64,000 bases of DNA, from positions 1-64,000 of the forward strand of contig QFBS01000001.1 in NCBI GenBank assembly GCA_003265895.1. The letters run 5' to 3'. Positions within the stretch are counted from its first letter, which is position 1; every line of letters begins with the position of its first letter. Below are positions 10,075 to 19,791 of the stretch, piece by piece. Below the pieces are notes generated by a model. The model did not search any database, had not been told where the DNA came from, and worked only from the letters and a program-made list of their open reading frames with translations. The translations under genes and the position numbers were made by a program. Origin of the DNA: Candidatus Marinamargulisbacteria bacterium SCGC AG-410-N11 (GTDB taxonomy: Bacteria; Margulisbacteria; Marinamargulisbacteria; GCA-2716485; AG-410-N11).

Positions 10075-11970
10075 ATGAAAAATTTTCTCATTAATCGTTT
10101 ATCTCCATTCTTTTCTGTCACTAAATTTTCTAAAATATGTATTTTATTTTTAGTAGATAGCCATTTACTAATTATTTCTTCCAGTATAAGCTATTTAATT
10201 ACCTATAAGCAGAACTTATCGCTAATAAATGCAGCAATCATTGGCTCTATTTTAGTAACGGTGAGGTTAAGTTGCTTTATACTGTTTAAGCTATATCAAG
10301 TGTCATGGCGATATGCCTCAACCCGAGAGTTTATGGCGATTTATGCTTCTCTATTTTTAGGGTCTGTGGTTCTTTTAGGAATCAGTCAAACTGTATTTAG
10401 CGGTTTTGTAATTAAAGAAGACTTTTTAAAGTTTTTGATAATAGAGTCTTTATTTTCGTTATTTTTTATTTTAAGTTTTAGAGGATTTATTCGATTAATA
10501 AGAGAAGAAATGTATTTTTTAAATAAAAATCCATCCACAAATTTATTAAATACATTGATAATTGGAGCGGGTAGTGCTGGTGTTATGATAGCTAAAGAAA
10601 TCCAAAAGAATAGTAAACTTGAATATAATTTGATCGGATTTTTAGATGATAATTTAAGTAAAGTAGGGCAACTTATGTGTGGAAAGAGAGTATTAGGAAA
10701 ATCCATGGACTTAAAGAATCTTTATGAAAAACAAGATATTGATGTAGCTATTATTGCAATGCCCTCAGCCAATAGTAAAAAGGTCCGAGAGATATTAGAG
10801 TCGATTAAAGATACGAATTTAAAATTTAAAATTACACCCAGTTTAAATGATTTGATTGATAATAAAGTAGGGGTTCAAGATTTAAGAGAAATTGTTATTT
10901 CAGATTTATTAGGTCGAAACGAGATTGAATCAACAATTATTAATAAAGATAATAACTACATTCGTGATAAATCAGTATTAGTAACAGGTGGCGGTGGTTC
11001 TATTGGTTCTGAGCTATGTCGTCAAATTTTATTTTATCAACCAAAACAGTTAATTATAGTTGATAATTGTGAAGAGCATATTTATCAAGTGGAACGATCT
11101 TTAAAACAAGACTTTTCACAAAGTGATATTATCTATGTTGTAGGCGATATAAAAGATAGAACCGACCTAGAATTCGTATTCACTACCTATCAACCGAATC
11201 TTGTTTTTCATGCAGCAGCATACAAACATGTACCTATCATGGAAGAAAATCCTAAGTCATTGATTAAAAATAATATTTTAGGAACATATAATACATTAGA
11301 GTGCTCTAAAAAATATAACATTGACCGATTTATTTTAATTTCAACTGATAAAGCCGTAAATCCAACCAATATTATGGGTGGCTCTAAACGGTTATGTGAA
11401 GTAATTACGTTGGCAATGGCAAATAGTTATAAATTAAATTTTTCAGCAGTAAGATTTGGTAATGTTCTTAACTCAAAGGGAAGTGTTGTGCCGTTATTTA
11501 AAGAGCAAATTAAAAAGGGAGGTCCCATTACGGTGACGCATCCTGATATTACTCGATATTTTATGACGATTCCAGAAGCTACAAAATTAGTTCTCCAAGC
11601 AGGATTACTATCCACTGGCGGAGAAATATTTACGCTTGATATGGGTAGTCCGGTAAAAATTACAGAATTAGCTAAAGATATGATTAGATTATCTAATAAA
11701 GAAGGACAGATCGATATTAAATTTAGTGGATTAAGGCCTGGCGAAAAGTTGTATGAAGAGTTATCATACAACGAATCAACGTTAATTCGAACGATTCATA
11801 ATAAAATATTTAAAACAAATGAATTTTGCAAGTTCAATATTGATAAAATAGATACAATGATAAATGAATTCACAACACGAACATTATATGATGAACCCAT
11901 TACTCTATCTAAGTTAATTTTAGATTATGTTACTCAATCTAATAACATTGAGTCCCAAGTAATTTCTTAA
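10075..11970 (+). CDS. Membrane UDP-GlcNAc 4,6-dehydratase (PglF/WbpM/FlaA1-like long form)
   Basis: Predicted to convert UDP-GlcNAc to UDP-2-acetamido-4-keto-2,6-dideoxy-glucose, the branch point for QuiNAc, FucNAc and bacillosamine sugars. The 631-residue protein has an N-terminal membrane region with about four hydrophobic helices (residues 20-140), a CoA/NAD-binding-like middle domain (GAGSAGVM near 164) and a C-terminal short-chain dehydratase domain with GGGGSIGSE near 304. The STDKAVNPTNIMGGSKR motif (about 422) replaces the usual YxxxK with Met/Lys, as in this family. It probably supplies the 4-keto sugar for the reductase at 22079-22969. The ATG directly abuts a TATAAT and has no Shine-Dalgarno, so the true start is uncertain. 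It is 12 bp upstream of the oxidase gene and on the same strand. Confidence 0.88.
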   Translation: MKNFLINRLSPFFSVTKFSKICILFLVDSHLLIISSSISYLITYKQNLSLINAAIIGSILVTVRLSCFILFKLYQVSWRYASTREFMAIYASLFLGSVVLLGISQTVFSGFVIKEDFLKFLIIESLFSLFFILSFRGFIRLIREEMYFLNKNPSTNLLNTLIIGAGSAGVMIAKEIQKNSKLEYNLIGFLDDNLSKVGQLMCGKRVLGKSMDLKNLYEKQDIDVAIIAMPSANSKKVREILESIKDTNLKFKITPSLNDLIDNKVGVQDLREIVISDLLGRNEIESTIINKDNNYIRDKSVLVTGGGGSIGSELCRQILFYQPKQLIIVDNCEEHIYQVERSLKQDFSQSDIIYVVGDIKDRTDLEFVFTTYQPNLVFHAAAYKHVPIMEENPKSLIKNNILGTYNTLECSKKYNIDRFILISTDKAVNPTNIMGGSKRLCEVITLAMANSYKLNFSAVRFGNVLNSKGSVVPLFKEQIKKGGPITVTHPDITRYFMTIPEATKLVLQAGLLSTGGEIFTLDMGSPVKITELAKDMIRLSNKEGQIDIKFSGLRPGEKLYEELSYNESTLIRTIHNKIFKTNEFCKFNIDKIDTMINEFTTRTLYDEPITLSKLILDYVTQSNNIESQVIS

Positions 11971-11982
11971 AAATAGAGATTA

Positions 11983-13170
11983 ATGATAAAAACAAATATC
12001 TGTATTATTGGCGCAGGTATTATTGGATTATCGTTAGCTTATGAACTAATCCAAAATGGTCATAAAGATATTCTCATTTTAGATAAAGAACCTCAAAGTG
12101 GGGTTCATGCATCCGGAAGAAATAGTGGTGTATTACATGCTGGTATTTATTATAAAAGTGATTCATTAAAAGCAAAGTTTTGTTTAAAAGGAAATAAATT
12201 ATGGCGGCAATTTTGTTTTGATCACAATATTCCTATTTTAGATACAGGAAAAGTGATAGTAGCTAAAAATGAGTCTGAAAAAGAAACACTAAACCAACTA
12301 TATCATTTAGCAAGTCATAATGGTGCTAGAGTTAGGTTAATTGATTCTAAGGAACTACATAAGATAGAGCCCTTAGCAAAAACAACAGATATTGCATTAA
12401 TGTCTTATGACACAGCCATTATAAATTCAAAGTTAATTATGAGTATTATCGAACAAAAACTAAATGACTCTAAACAAGTAAACATTTTATACAATCAAAA
12501 AGTGGCACAGGTAGAACCGAATATAGTTGTAACCCAAACAACAAAAATAAAGTATCAGTTATTAATTAATTGTGCCGGATCGTATAGTGATAAACTAGCT
12601 CATCAATGTGGAGTAGACAAAAAATATCGATTAATTCCCTTTAAAGGTATTTATAAAAAGTTAATACCAAAATACAATAATCTCATTCATTCAAATATTT
12701 ACCCTGTCCCTGATTTAAGAAACCCTTTTCTTGGTATCCATTTTACTAAATCAATGTCCAAAGAAATTTACGTAGGACCTACTGCGATTCCTGCATTTGG
12801 AGCGGAACATTATGGCTTTTTTAAGGGAATCGATCAAGATTCATTACGAATTTTTATGTCTGATGCATTATTATTTTTCAAAAATAATAAGTTTAGATCA
12901 GTAGCATTATCAGAGCCAAAAAATTATATCCCATATTATTTCTATAAAGAAGCTAAAAAGTTAGTTAAATCACTACATTATTCAGACATCGTAGCTAGTT
13001 CTAAGGTAGGTATCCGTCCTCAATTAGTTAATTGGGATACTAAAGAGTTGGTAATGGACTTTTTAATTGAAAAGAAAGATAATACCATTCACATATTAAA
13101 TGCTATTTCACCAGCGTTTACGTCGGCTCCTGCATTTGTAAAAGAGATCATATCAAAGTATATTAATTAG
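11983..13170 (+). CDS. lhgO: L-2-hydroxyglutarate oxidase/dehydrogenase
   Basis: FAD enzyme that oxidises L-2-hydroxyglutarate to 2-oxoglutarate, passing electrons to oxygen or the quinone pool at the inner membrane. The 395-residue protein has the dinucleotide motif GAGIIG at 9-14, the family pattern ASGRNSGVLHAGIYYKSDSLKA at about 43-64, the INCAGSYSDKLA segment, and the C-terminal KVGIRPQLV and AISPAFTSAPA motifs. It follows the 4,6-dehydratase by 12 bp, and its last 8 bases overlap the convergent wbpE gene. Its neighbours suggest a specific role. WbpB-type dehydrogenases reoxidise their tightly bound NADH by reducing 2-oxoglutarate to 2-hydroxyglutarate, and this enzyme would return that product to 2-oxoglutarate. 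The family assignment is firm; the pathway role is inference. Confidence 0.88.
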   Translation: MIKTNICIIGAGIIGLSLAYELIQNGHKDILILDKEPQSGVHASGRNSGVLHAGIYYKSDSLKAKFCLKGNKLWRQFCFDHNIPILDTGKVIVAKNESEKETLNQLYHLASHNGARVRLIDSKELHKIEPLAKTTDIALMSYDTAIINSKLIMSIIEQKLNDSKQVNILYNQKVAQVEPNIVVTQTTKIKYQLLINCAGSYSDKLAHQCGVDKKYRLIPFKGIYKKLIPKYNNLIHSNIYPVPDLRNPFLGIHFTKSMSKEIYVGPTAIPAFGAEHYGFFKGIDQDSLRIFMSDALLFFKNNKFRSVALSEPKNYIPYYFYKEAKKLVKSLHYSDIVASSKVGIRPQLVNWDTKELVMDFLIEKKDNTIHILNAISPAFTSAPAFVKEIISKYIN

Positions 13171-14296
13171 ATTCAATAAACTGATTAATAACGGCAACAG
13201 TATAATCAAGTTCTGATTGAGTTAGCTCCGGAAAAACCGGGATAGAAACAACTTCTTTAGCTGCTTTTTCAGATACTGGTAAATTACCTTCTTGATAACC
13301 TAAGTGTGAAAAGCAACCTTGCAAATGTAAAGGTACCGGATAATAAATGGCATGACCAATGGTATACTCTTGAAGAACGTCCATTAGTTGGTCGCGTTTT
13401 TCATGTTGAATGGTGTATTGATTATAAATCATATAACTTCCATCACTAACAACCGGTGTCTTAATGTCTTGATGTAAGTGCTGATTGTAGTAAGTGGCAT
13501 TTTTAATTCGTCCTTCATGTTGATCATTCAAGAAAGGTAGTTTAGCTGATACAACAGCGGCTTGGATAGCATCTAATCTAAAATTTCCGCCAATGATATG
13601 ATGATAATATTTAGGTTTAGATCCATGTGCTCGAAGTACCTGACATTTTTCGTAAAGGTCATCACTGTTAGTCGTAACAACACCGCCATCTCCACAACAA
13701 CCTAGATTTTTACTTGGAAAAAAAGAAAAACATCCTAAATCACCAATACTCCCTGCAGCTTGCAGTGGCTTACCATTATACGTTGTTTTAGCACCAATGG
13801 CTTGAGCTGCGTCTTCAATGACATGTAAGTTATGTTTTTTTGCAATAGCCATTATTTGGTTCATATCAGCAAGTTGTCCAAATAAATGAACAGGCATAAT
13901 AACTTTAGTTTTTGATGTGATCTTAGCTTCAATTAAGTTGGGATCAATATTATAGGTTAAGGGATCGATATCAACAAAAACAGGAACAGCTCCAAGACGA
14001 GAGATACTACCAGCCGTTGCAAAAAAAGTAAATGGCGTTGTAATAATTTCATCGCCAGGTTGTATATCTAATGCCATAAGCGAAATAATTAATGCGTCGG
14101 TACCAGATGAAACGCCAATAGCATGTTTAGTCCCACAATAGGCTGCAATATCTGTTTCTAGTTGTGTTACTTTCGGACCATTTATAAAGATCTTAGAGTT
14201 AAAAACATCTTGAATAGAAGACATAACGGTTGACTCAATATCTTGATATTGTCTTTGCAAGTCTAATAATGGTACGTTAATTTTAGTATTAATCAT
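13163..14296 (-). CDS. wbpE: DegT/DnrJ/EryC1 aminotransferase, WbpE-like
   Basis: Predicted to aminate the 3-keto group of UDP-GlcNAc-derived 3-keto-uronate (glutamate donor), giving UDP-GlcNAc(3NH2)A. The 377-residue protein has the DegT family marks: GTDALIISLMAL, EIITTPFTFFATAGSISRLG, VIEDAAQAIGA with the PLP aspartate, and the PLP lysine in FSFFPSKNLGCCGDGG. It lies 12 bp downstream of the fused WbpB-WbpD gene on the same strand and has AAAGGAG before the ATG. Glutamate consumption makes 2-oxoglutarate, the electron acceptor of WbpB, so the two enzymes form the known coupled pair. Its 3' end overlaps lhgO by 8 bp in convergent orientation. Confidence 0.85.
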   Translation of the reverse strand: MINTKINVPLLDLQRQYQDIESTVMSSIQDVFNSKIFINGPKVTQLETDIAAYCGTKHAIGVSSGTDALIISLMALDIQPGDEIITTPFTFFATAGSISRLGAVPVFVDIDPLTYNIDPNLIEAKITSKTKVIMPVHLFGQLADMNQIMAIAKKHNLHVIEDAAQAIGAKTTYNGKPLQAAGSIGDLGCFSFFPSKNLGCCGDGGVVTTNSDDLYEKCQVLRAHGSKPKYYHHIIGGNFRLDAIQAAVVSAKLPFLNDQHEGRIKNATYYNQHLHQDIKTPVVSDGSYMIYNQYTIQHEKRDQLMDVLQEYTIGHAIYYPVPLHLQGCFSHLGYQEGNLPVSEKAAKEVVSIPVFPELTQSELDYTVAVINQFIESN

Positions 14297-14308
14297 AAAA
14301 AATCTCCT

Positions 14309-15922
14309 TTAATGAGCGACCTGTGAGTTAATGGGTAGTTCAGATACTATATTTTTGGTAATCTGATACCATTTATTACATTTTTCACAAAATGCTTTAT
14401 TAGATTTTGAAAAATCTAGTTTTGTTCCTGCTTCAGAAATCCAACCCACAATATTTCCGGGATTACCAACAACAATGGCATAATCGGGTACATCTTTTGT
14501 AATAACAGCACCTGCTCCAATTAAACAGTGCTTACCTAATGTTACACCACATACGATAGTAGCATTAGCACCAATAGAAGCTCCTTCTTTAACGTGTGTT
14601 TTGATATAAAACTTTGATTCCGCTTGCGGATATTTACTACGAGGAATATTAATATTTGTAAATACCATTGAAGGACCACAAAACACATAATCATCTAATT
14701 GAACACCTTCATAAATAGACACATTATTTTGAATTTTACAGTTATTTCCAATCGTAACATTAGGCCCAATATTAACATTTTGACCTAAAATACAATCATT
14801 ACCTATGGTAGCGTTCTTTTGAATATTACTAAAGTTCCATACCTTAGTATGTTGTCCAATTTGAGCGGTTGGATCAACTGTAGCAGAGGTATGAATAAAG
14901 GTGCTTTTGTTTTTAAGTTTAGATTTGAAATGATCTGACTGTGCAGCCGAAATGGACACAGAAGAATGATTTAAACACGCATCCGCACGTTCTAAAATCT
15001 TTAAAACATCATATCCCTTTTCGCCATTAATAAGGGTATTCTTTTCATTTCCTTTAATACATTCAATAAAATGATTCAATTCATTTTTTAAAGGAGGCTC
15101 CTTAGGATAGTCGATTATTTGAGTAGCGCCATCTCGTTTAACGGGTTCTCCATTAATAAAGTCGATCCCTTTTTCATAAAATAATAGTTGTTTATGATCA
15201 CTAGAGTCTTCATAAGATAACATACCTTTTGATCCAATAATAACCAATCGATGTTCTTTAAAGGGGTGCAGCCAACTAACAAAAATATGACCCACGATAT
15301 TATTAGGGTAGTGAAGCATCGTCATTGTAGTATCTTGTATTTTAGGTTGTAAAAAAGAACCACCTTGAGAAATAACGTTAGTCGGTAAATTTTGAGCAAG
15401 GTAATCAAAAATAGAAACGTCATGGGGTGCAAAACTCCACAAACTATTCAAATGAGTTCGAACGGTTCCTAAGTTAAGTCGGTTACTATACATGTATTGT
15501 AATTTTCCTATTTTACCAGACTCTATAAACGATTTTATTTTTCGAATAGCAGGATGAAACAACAGTAAATGACCCGTCATTAAGATTACTTGTTGGTTGT
15601 TAGCCAGCTCGGTTAACTCTTTAGCTTTAGAAGATTGGAGTGTAATGGGTTTTTCAACAAGTAAGTGTTTCTTTTTTAATAATAACGCTTTTGCTAATTC
15701 AAAATGTGTTTTGGCGGGCGTCGCAATTACATAGGCGTCGTATTGATCGGCTCCTAATTCAGAGATCGAACTAAACGTAGAGACATTAGGGTAAAGCGAT
15801 TTAAACTGAGAAAGAGTCTTTTTGTTAGTATCTATGATACCACTCAAATGACCCATCTCAGATAATGTTCGGATATGATTTTTACCCCAACGACCACTGC
15901 CTACAACACATATTTTTACCAT
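14309..15922 (-). CDS. Fused Gfo/Idh oxidoreductase and left-handed beta-helix acetyltransferase (WbpB-WbpD fusion)
   Basis: Two enzymes of UDP-2,3-diacetamido uronic acid synthesis in one 537-residue chain. Residues 1 to about 325 are a Gfo/Idh/MocA oxidoreductase (GSGRWGKNHIRTL at 8-20 for NAD, the LLVEKPITL motif near 92) resembling WbpB, which oxidises C3 of UDP-GlcNAcA. From about residue 342 the chain becomes hexapeptide repeats of a WbpD-like N-acetyltransferase (IGNDCILGQNVNIG, IGANATIVCG, IGAGAVITKDVP), ending in a CxxC pair (FCEKCNKWY). In Pseudomonas aeruginosa and Bordetella these are separate genes. The fusion order B-D skips the intermediate WbpE step, which is encoded immediately downstream. 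The N-terminal start is at an ATG only about 74 bp after metK ends. Confidence 0.88.
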   Translation of the reverse strand: MVKICVVGSGRWGKNHIRTLSEMGHLSGIIDTNKKTLSQFKSLYPNVSTFSSISELGADQYDAYVIATPAKTHFELAKALLLKKKHLLVEKPITLQSSKAKELTELANNQQVILMTGHLLLFHPAIRKIKSFIESGKIGKLQYMYSNRLNLGTVRTHLNSLWSFAPHDVSIFDYLAQNLPTNVISQGGSFLQPKIQDTTMTMLHYPNNIVGHIFVSWLHPFKEHRLVIIGSKGMLSYEDSSDHKQLLFYEKGIDFINGEPVKRDGATQIIDYPKEPPLKNELNHFIECIKGNEKNTLINGEKGYDVLKILERADACLNHSSVSISAAQSDHFKSKLKNKSTFIHTSATVDPTAQIGQHTKVWNFSNIQKNATIGNDCILGQNVNIGPNVTIGNNCKIQNNVSIYEGVQLDDYVFCGPSMVFTNINIPRSKYPQAESKFYIKTHVKEGASIGANATIVCGVTLGKHCLIGAGAVITKDVPDYAIVVGNPGNIVGWISEAGTKLDFSKSNKAFCEKCNKWYQITKNIVSELPINSQVAH

Positions 15923-15996
15923 ATATAGACTATATTATATTTTAATTCAAAGGTAAATAAAAATATCCATAAACATAATAATAGATAACTTAAAAT

Positions 15997-17169
15997 TTAT
16001 GCTAAAACAGCTTCTTTACTGTATTTTTTTAACATATTTACTTTATCTAATTCTTCCCATGGAAACGTTTTATCAATCTGTCCAAAATGACCATAAGTAG
16101 CCGTTTCCTGATAAATAGGTCGTCGTAAACCGAGTGTTTTGATAATACCAGATGGCGTAAGATCAAACTCCTTATTAATAATAGAAACCAATTCAGAGTC
16201 AGATAGTTTACTAGAATTAAACGTTTCAACAGATATAGAAAGAGGTTTAGAAACACCGATAGCATAAGCAAGTTGAATTTCAATTTCGTCAGCTAAACCA
16301 GCAGCAACAATATGTTTAGCTATATACCGGGCCATATAAGCTGCAGAACGATCAACTTTAGTACAATCTTTACCAGAAAAAGCACCGCCACCATGACGAG
16401 CCCATCCACCATAAGTATCAACAATAATTTTTCGACCGGTTAAACCTGCATCGCCATGAGGTCCACCCACAACAAAACGTCCGGTTGGATTAATATAATA
16501 TTGAGTATTTTTATCTAAAAGTGAACTAGGAATAACATGATTAATAACATGTTGTTTAACATCTGCATAAATTTGATCGTTAGTTGCATCTGGGTGATGT
16601 TGCGTTGAAATTACAATAGAATGAATACGTTTTGCTTTTCTACCTTCATACTCCACAGTAACTTGTGACTTAGAATCGGGTCTCAGATAGCTAATTAAGC
16701 CAGATTTTCTAACATCTGCTAATCGTTTTGTTAATCGATGTGATAACGCAATCGGAACAGGCATATATTCTTCGGTTTGATTACAAGCATATCCAAACAT
16801 TAGCCCTTGATCTCCGGCTCCTTGATTTTTATCTAGCCCTTCACCTTCATTAACACCTTGCGCAATATCTGGTGATTGAGCATGAATTTTAGAAATTATC
16901 TCACAAGTATCAGCGTCAATGCCGTAGTCAGGATTGGTATAACCGACTTGCTTGATGACATTTCGAATAACCGGTTCAACGTTAAGATTAGACTCTGTCG
17001 TTACTTCTCCGCCTACTAAAATAAAATTAGTAGAAGCAAATGTTTCTACCGCGACACGTGAAAATGGATCGCTAGAATAAATATAATCTAATATTGCATC
17101 TGAAATTTGATCACATAACTTATCAGGATGTCCCTCAGAAACAGATTCTGATGTAAATAATTGAGTCAT
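15997..17169 (-). CDS. metK: S-adenosylmethionine synthetase
   Basis: Makes S-adenosylmethionine from methionine and ATP in the cytoplasm. Length 390 fits the family. Diagnostic motifs are [18 protein letters not shown] at residues 10-27, the [12 protein letters not shown] hexapeptide region near 117, [19 protein letters not shown], and [19 protein letters not shown]. It follows ahcY by 11 bp with an AAGGAGAT ribosome site, so the two make an activated-methyl-cycle operon: SAM made by MetK, its product S-adenosylhomocysteine removed by AhcY. There is nothing unusual in the sequence. Confidence 0.97.
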   Translation of the reverse strand: MTQLFTSESVSEGHPDKLCDQISDAILDYIYSSDPFSRVAVETFASTNFILVGGEVTTESNLNVEPVIRNVIKQVGYTNPDYGIDADTCEIISKIHAQSPDIAQGVNEGEGLDKNQGAGDQGLMFGYACNQTEEYMPVPIALSHRLTKRLADVRKSGLISYLRPDSKSQVTVEYEGRKAKRIHSIVISTQHHPDATNDQIYADVKQHVINHVIPSSLLDKNTQYYINPTGRFVVGGPHGDAGLTGRKIIVDTYGGWARHGGGAFSGKDCTKVDRSAAYMARYIAKHIVAAGLADEIEIQLAYAIGVSKPLSISVETFNSSKLSDSELVSIINKEFDLTPSGIIKTLGLRRPIYQETATYGHFGQIDKTFPWEELDKVNMLKKYSKEAVLA

Positions 17170-17180
17170 AAGTATCTCCT

Positions 17181-18590
17181 TTAATATCTGTAATGGTCAG
17201 GTTTATATGGTCCGTTTACATTGATACCTAAGTAATTAGACTGCTCTTTTGTTAACGTTGTCAGTTTAACACCCAAGTTTTTTAAATGCAGACGAGCGAC
17301 TTCTTCATCTAGATGTTTTGGAAGTGTATAAACACCAACCTCATAATTATTTTTCCATAACTCAATTTGAGCTAATACTTGATTTGTAAATGAGTTACTC
17401 ATGACAAAAGAAGAATGACCGGTTGCGCATCCTAAGTTAACTAACCGTCCTTCAGCTAGTAGATATATAGTGTGAGAGTCCTTAAATGTGTAGGAATGAA
17501 CTTGATCCTTGATTTCAGTTTTAGTAACCGATGGATCTGACTCTAAAGCATCAACTTGAATTTCATTATCAAAATGACCAATATTACAAACAATAGCCTG
17601 ATCTTTCATATTTTTTAAATGGTCAAGAGTAATAATATCTTTATTTCCTGTAGCAGTAACAAAAATATTAGCTTCATTTAGAGTTTCTTCAATAGTTTTA
17701 ACTTCGAATCCATCCATTGCCGCTTGTAACGCACAAATAGGATCAATTTCAGTAACGATCACTCGAGCACCAAAACCACGAAGAGACTGGGCACTACCTT
17801 TTCCAACATCTCCATATCCACAAACTACAACAACTTTACCAGCAATCATAACATCGGTCGCTCGCTTAATACCATCAGCTAAAGATTCTCGACAGCCATA
17901 CAAATTATCAAATTTAGTTTTGGTAACCGAGTCATTAACATTAATAGCAGGAAAAAGAAGATCTCCAGATTCTTTCATTTGATAGAGTCTATGAACACCA
18001 GTTGTTGTTTCTTCTGAAACACCTTTAATATTTTTAGCAATAGATTGCCATTTTGTTGGATTAGTTAACAACGATTTTTTTAGGAGCTGATTTACAATTT
18101 TTAATTCTGGATTATTTGTGGGTTCATCAAGAATTGAGGAATCTTTTTCAGCGTGAGCTCCACGATGAATTAAAAGTGTCGCATCTCCACCATCATCAAC
18201 GATTAAATCCGGTCCAGTACCATCTGGAAATGTTAAAGCTTGTTCAGTACACCACCAGTATTCTTCAAGTGTTTCACCTTTCCAAGCAAATACAGGAACA
18301 CCTGTTTTTGCAATAGCGGCCGCTGCATGATCTTGAGTTGAGAAGATATTACAAGATGCCCAACGTACATTTGCTCCTAGCTCGACTAACGTTTCAATTA
18401 AGATAGCCGTTTGAATGGTCATGTGTAAAGAACCCGTAATTTTAACATCTTTAAGAGGTTTTTCAGTTTTATATTGTTTTCTTAGCTCGATTAAACCTGG
18501 CATTTCATATTCATTGATTTCAATTTCTTTTCTTCCAAAAGAAGCTAATGACATATCTTTAACTTTAAAATCAAGTGTTGTGGTATTCAT
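17181..18590 (-). CDS. ahcY: Adenosylhomocysteinase
   Basis: Hydrolyses S-adenosylhomocysteine to homocysteine and adenosine using bound NAD. Length 469 matches the long bacterial form with the extra loop. Motifs: [19 protein letters not shown] near 55-73, [14 protein letters not shown], the NAD site [15 protein letters not shown], the GHFDNEI segment, and the C-terminal YKPDHYRY. An AGAGGAC ribosome site lies before the ATG at 18590. It is first in an operon with metK. No SAH or SAM riboswitch structure is evident in the short leader. Confidence 0.97.
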   Translation of the reverse strand: MNTTTLDFKVKDMSLASFGRKEIEINEYEMPGLIELRKQYKTEKPLKDVKITGSLHMTIQTAILIETLVELGANVRWASCNIFSTQDHAAAAIAKTGVPVFAWKGETLEEYWWCTEQALTFPDGTGPDLIVDDGGDATLLIHRGAHAEKDSSILDEPTNNPELKIVNQLLKKSLLTNPTKWQSIAKNIKGVSEETTTGVHRLYQMKESGDLLFPAINVNDSVTKTKFDNLYGCRESLADGIKRATDVMIAGKVVVVCGYGDVGKGSAQSLRGFGARVIVTEIDPICALQAAMDGFEVKTIEETLNEANIFVTATGNKDIITLDHLKNMKDQAIVCNIGHFDNEIQVDALESDPSVTKTEIKDQVHSYTFKDSHTIYLLAEGRLVNLGCATGHSSFVMSNSFTNQVLAQIELWKNNYEVGVYTLPKHLDEEVARLHLKNLGVKLTTLTKEQSNYLGINVNGPYKPDHYRY

Positions 18591-18623
18591 ATTCTTGTCC
18601 TCTCATCATTAATTTTAATATTT

Positions 18624-18653
18624 ATTATATCTAATTTTGGGTAATTCGTCTAA
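18624..18653 (-). promoter_or_regulatory. Promoter of ahcY-metK
   Basis: Read on the minus strand, TTAGAC (18653-18648) and TATAAT (18629-18624) lie 18 bases apart. The predicted start leaves a leader of roughly 25 bases containing the AGAGGAC ribosome site before the ahcY ATG. Confidence 0.55.
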
Positions 18654-18741
18654 AGCACTAATAATGTTGAATTTGATTCTAATAGAAAAATTTTGTAAGA
18701 TTTTATTTCTTTAGTCTAGGTCTTTTAAACAGATTTAATGT

Positions 18742-18754
18742 TATAATTTTAAAA
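18742..18754 (+). promoter_or_regulatory. Minus-10 element placed for a leaderless transcript
   Basis: TATAAT at 18742-18747 puts the expected transcription start at or beside the ATG of the following glycosyltransferase at 18754. No Shine-Dalgarno is present in the gap (TTTAAA only). The minus-35 region is poor, so the element is a suggestion. Confidence 0.4.
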
Positions 18755-19791
18755 TGAAAATTTTTTTATTTGTTTTAAATAGCTTTTTAATTTCAACATT
18801 ACTATGTTTATTAGTCAAAAAAGTTTGTTATAAAGTTGGTTTTTTAGATATTCCTAATAAAAGAAGCTCACACATTAAACCAACAGCACTTTCTGGGGGT
18901 ATTGGATTTTTAACATCATTCTTTATGATATTGGTCGTTATTTTTTGGGGAGAATTGAACCTATATTCTTGGATATTTCTTAGTATATTTTGTTTAGCTG
19001 GAATTAGTTTGTTCGATGATGTTAGACCCTTAAGTAGCAGTATTCGGTTTGCGTTACAAATTTTAGTTGCGTCCATACTATATTTCGAAGGTTTTGCACT
19101 AAAGTCAATTGATATTCCAGGTCTCATTATTCCATTAGATGCGGGTCTTTCATTAATTGCAACGGTATTTTTTATTCTCTCTTTGATAAATATTTATAAT
19201 TTTATGGATGGTATCGATGGTTATGCAGCTGGAACTGGAATCTGTTTTTGTTTGTTCTTTAGTGCTGCGTTTTATGCTTTTGGAGATACAAACTCGTCAC
19301 TCGTTTGCTTAGTGTTAGCAAGCACGTTATGTGGCTTTTTAGTTTTTAATTTCCCCAAAGCTTCTTTATTTATGGGAGATGTTGGGAGTGCTACGTTGGG
19401 ATGTATATTTGCAATATTATCAATTAAGTTTACACAATTACCCATCAGTTCAATAAAAGGTTATTCAAATTCAATTGTAGTTCCTATGATTGTATTAGGC
19501 GTTTTTATATTAGATGCTTCAACGACACTTTTGATTAGAGCATATAAAAAAGAAAAGTTTTGGAAACCACATCGATCACATTTTTATCAAAAACTAAATC
19601 GAATCAATTGGACACACAAGAAAATAATATCCATTGAATATTTACATACATTATTTAACTGTTTGATAGCGTTTATTTGGATTTTAGGTGATTTTCAAAT
19701 CCAAGTTTTATGCATACTGATATTTGTAATTGTATTTTTATTAAAATTTAGTTATATTCAAAAAAAATTCAATAAAAAAGAATTAGTTTAA
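18754..19791 (+). CDS. Undecaprenyl-phosphate HexNAc-1-phosphate transferase (WecA/WbpL family)
   Basis: Initiates the surface glycan by moving a HexNAc-1-phosphate from a UDP-sugar to undecaprenyl phosphate at the inner membrane. The 345-residue, multi-helix protein has the MraY/WecA family motifs: GFLDIPNKRSSH after the first helix, the DD pair in FDDVRPLSS near 88, NIYNFMDGIDG, FNFPKASLFMGDVGS, and HRSHFYQKL near the C-terminus. In the presence of a 6-deoxy-HexNAc pathway (dehydratase at 10075, reductase at 22079) it is more likely WbpL-like (FucNAc/QuiNAc-1-P) than strictly GlcNAc-specific, but the donor cannot be read from the sequence. Its 3' end overlaps the convergent 2-epimerase gene by 9 bp. 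Confidence 0.87.
   Translation: MKIFLFVLNSFLISTLLCLLVKKVCYKVGFLDIPNKRSSHIKPTALSGGIGFLTSFFMILVVIFWGELNLYSWIFLSIFCLAGISLFDDVRPLSSSIRFALQILVASILYFEGFALKSIDIPGLIIPLDAGLSLIATVFFILSLINIYNFMDGIDGYAAGTGICFCLFFSAAFYAFGDTNSSLVCLVLASTLCGFLVFNFPKASLFMGDVGSATLGCIFAILSIKFTQLPISSIKGYSNSIVVPMIVLGVFILDASTTLLIRAYKKEKFWKPHRSHFYQKLNRINWTHKKIISIEYLHTLFNCLIAFIWILGDFQIQVLCILIFVIVFLLKFSYIQKKFNKKELV

Noticed and set aside
18590-18753. SAM or SAH riboswitch upstream of ahcY-metK
   Set aside because: The predicted leader is only about 25 bases and shows no matching fold.
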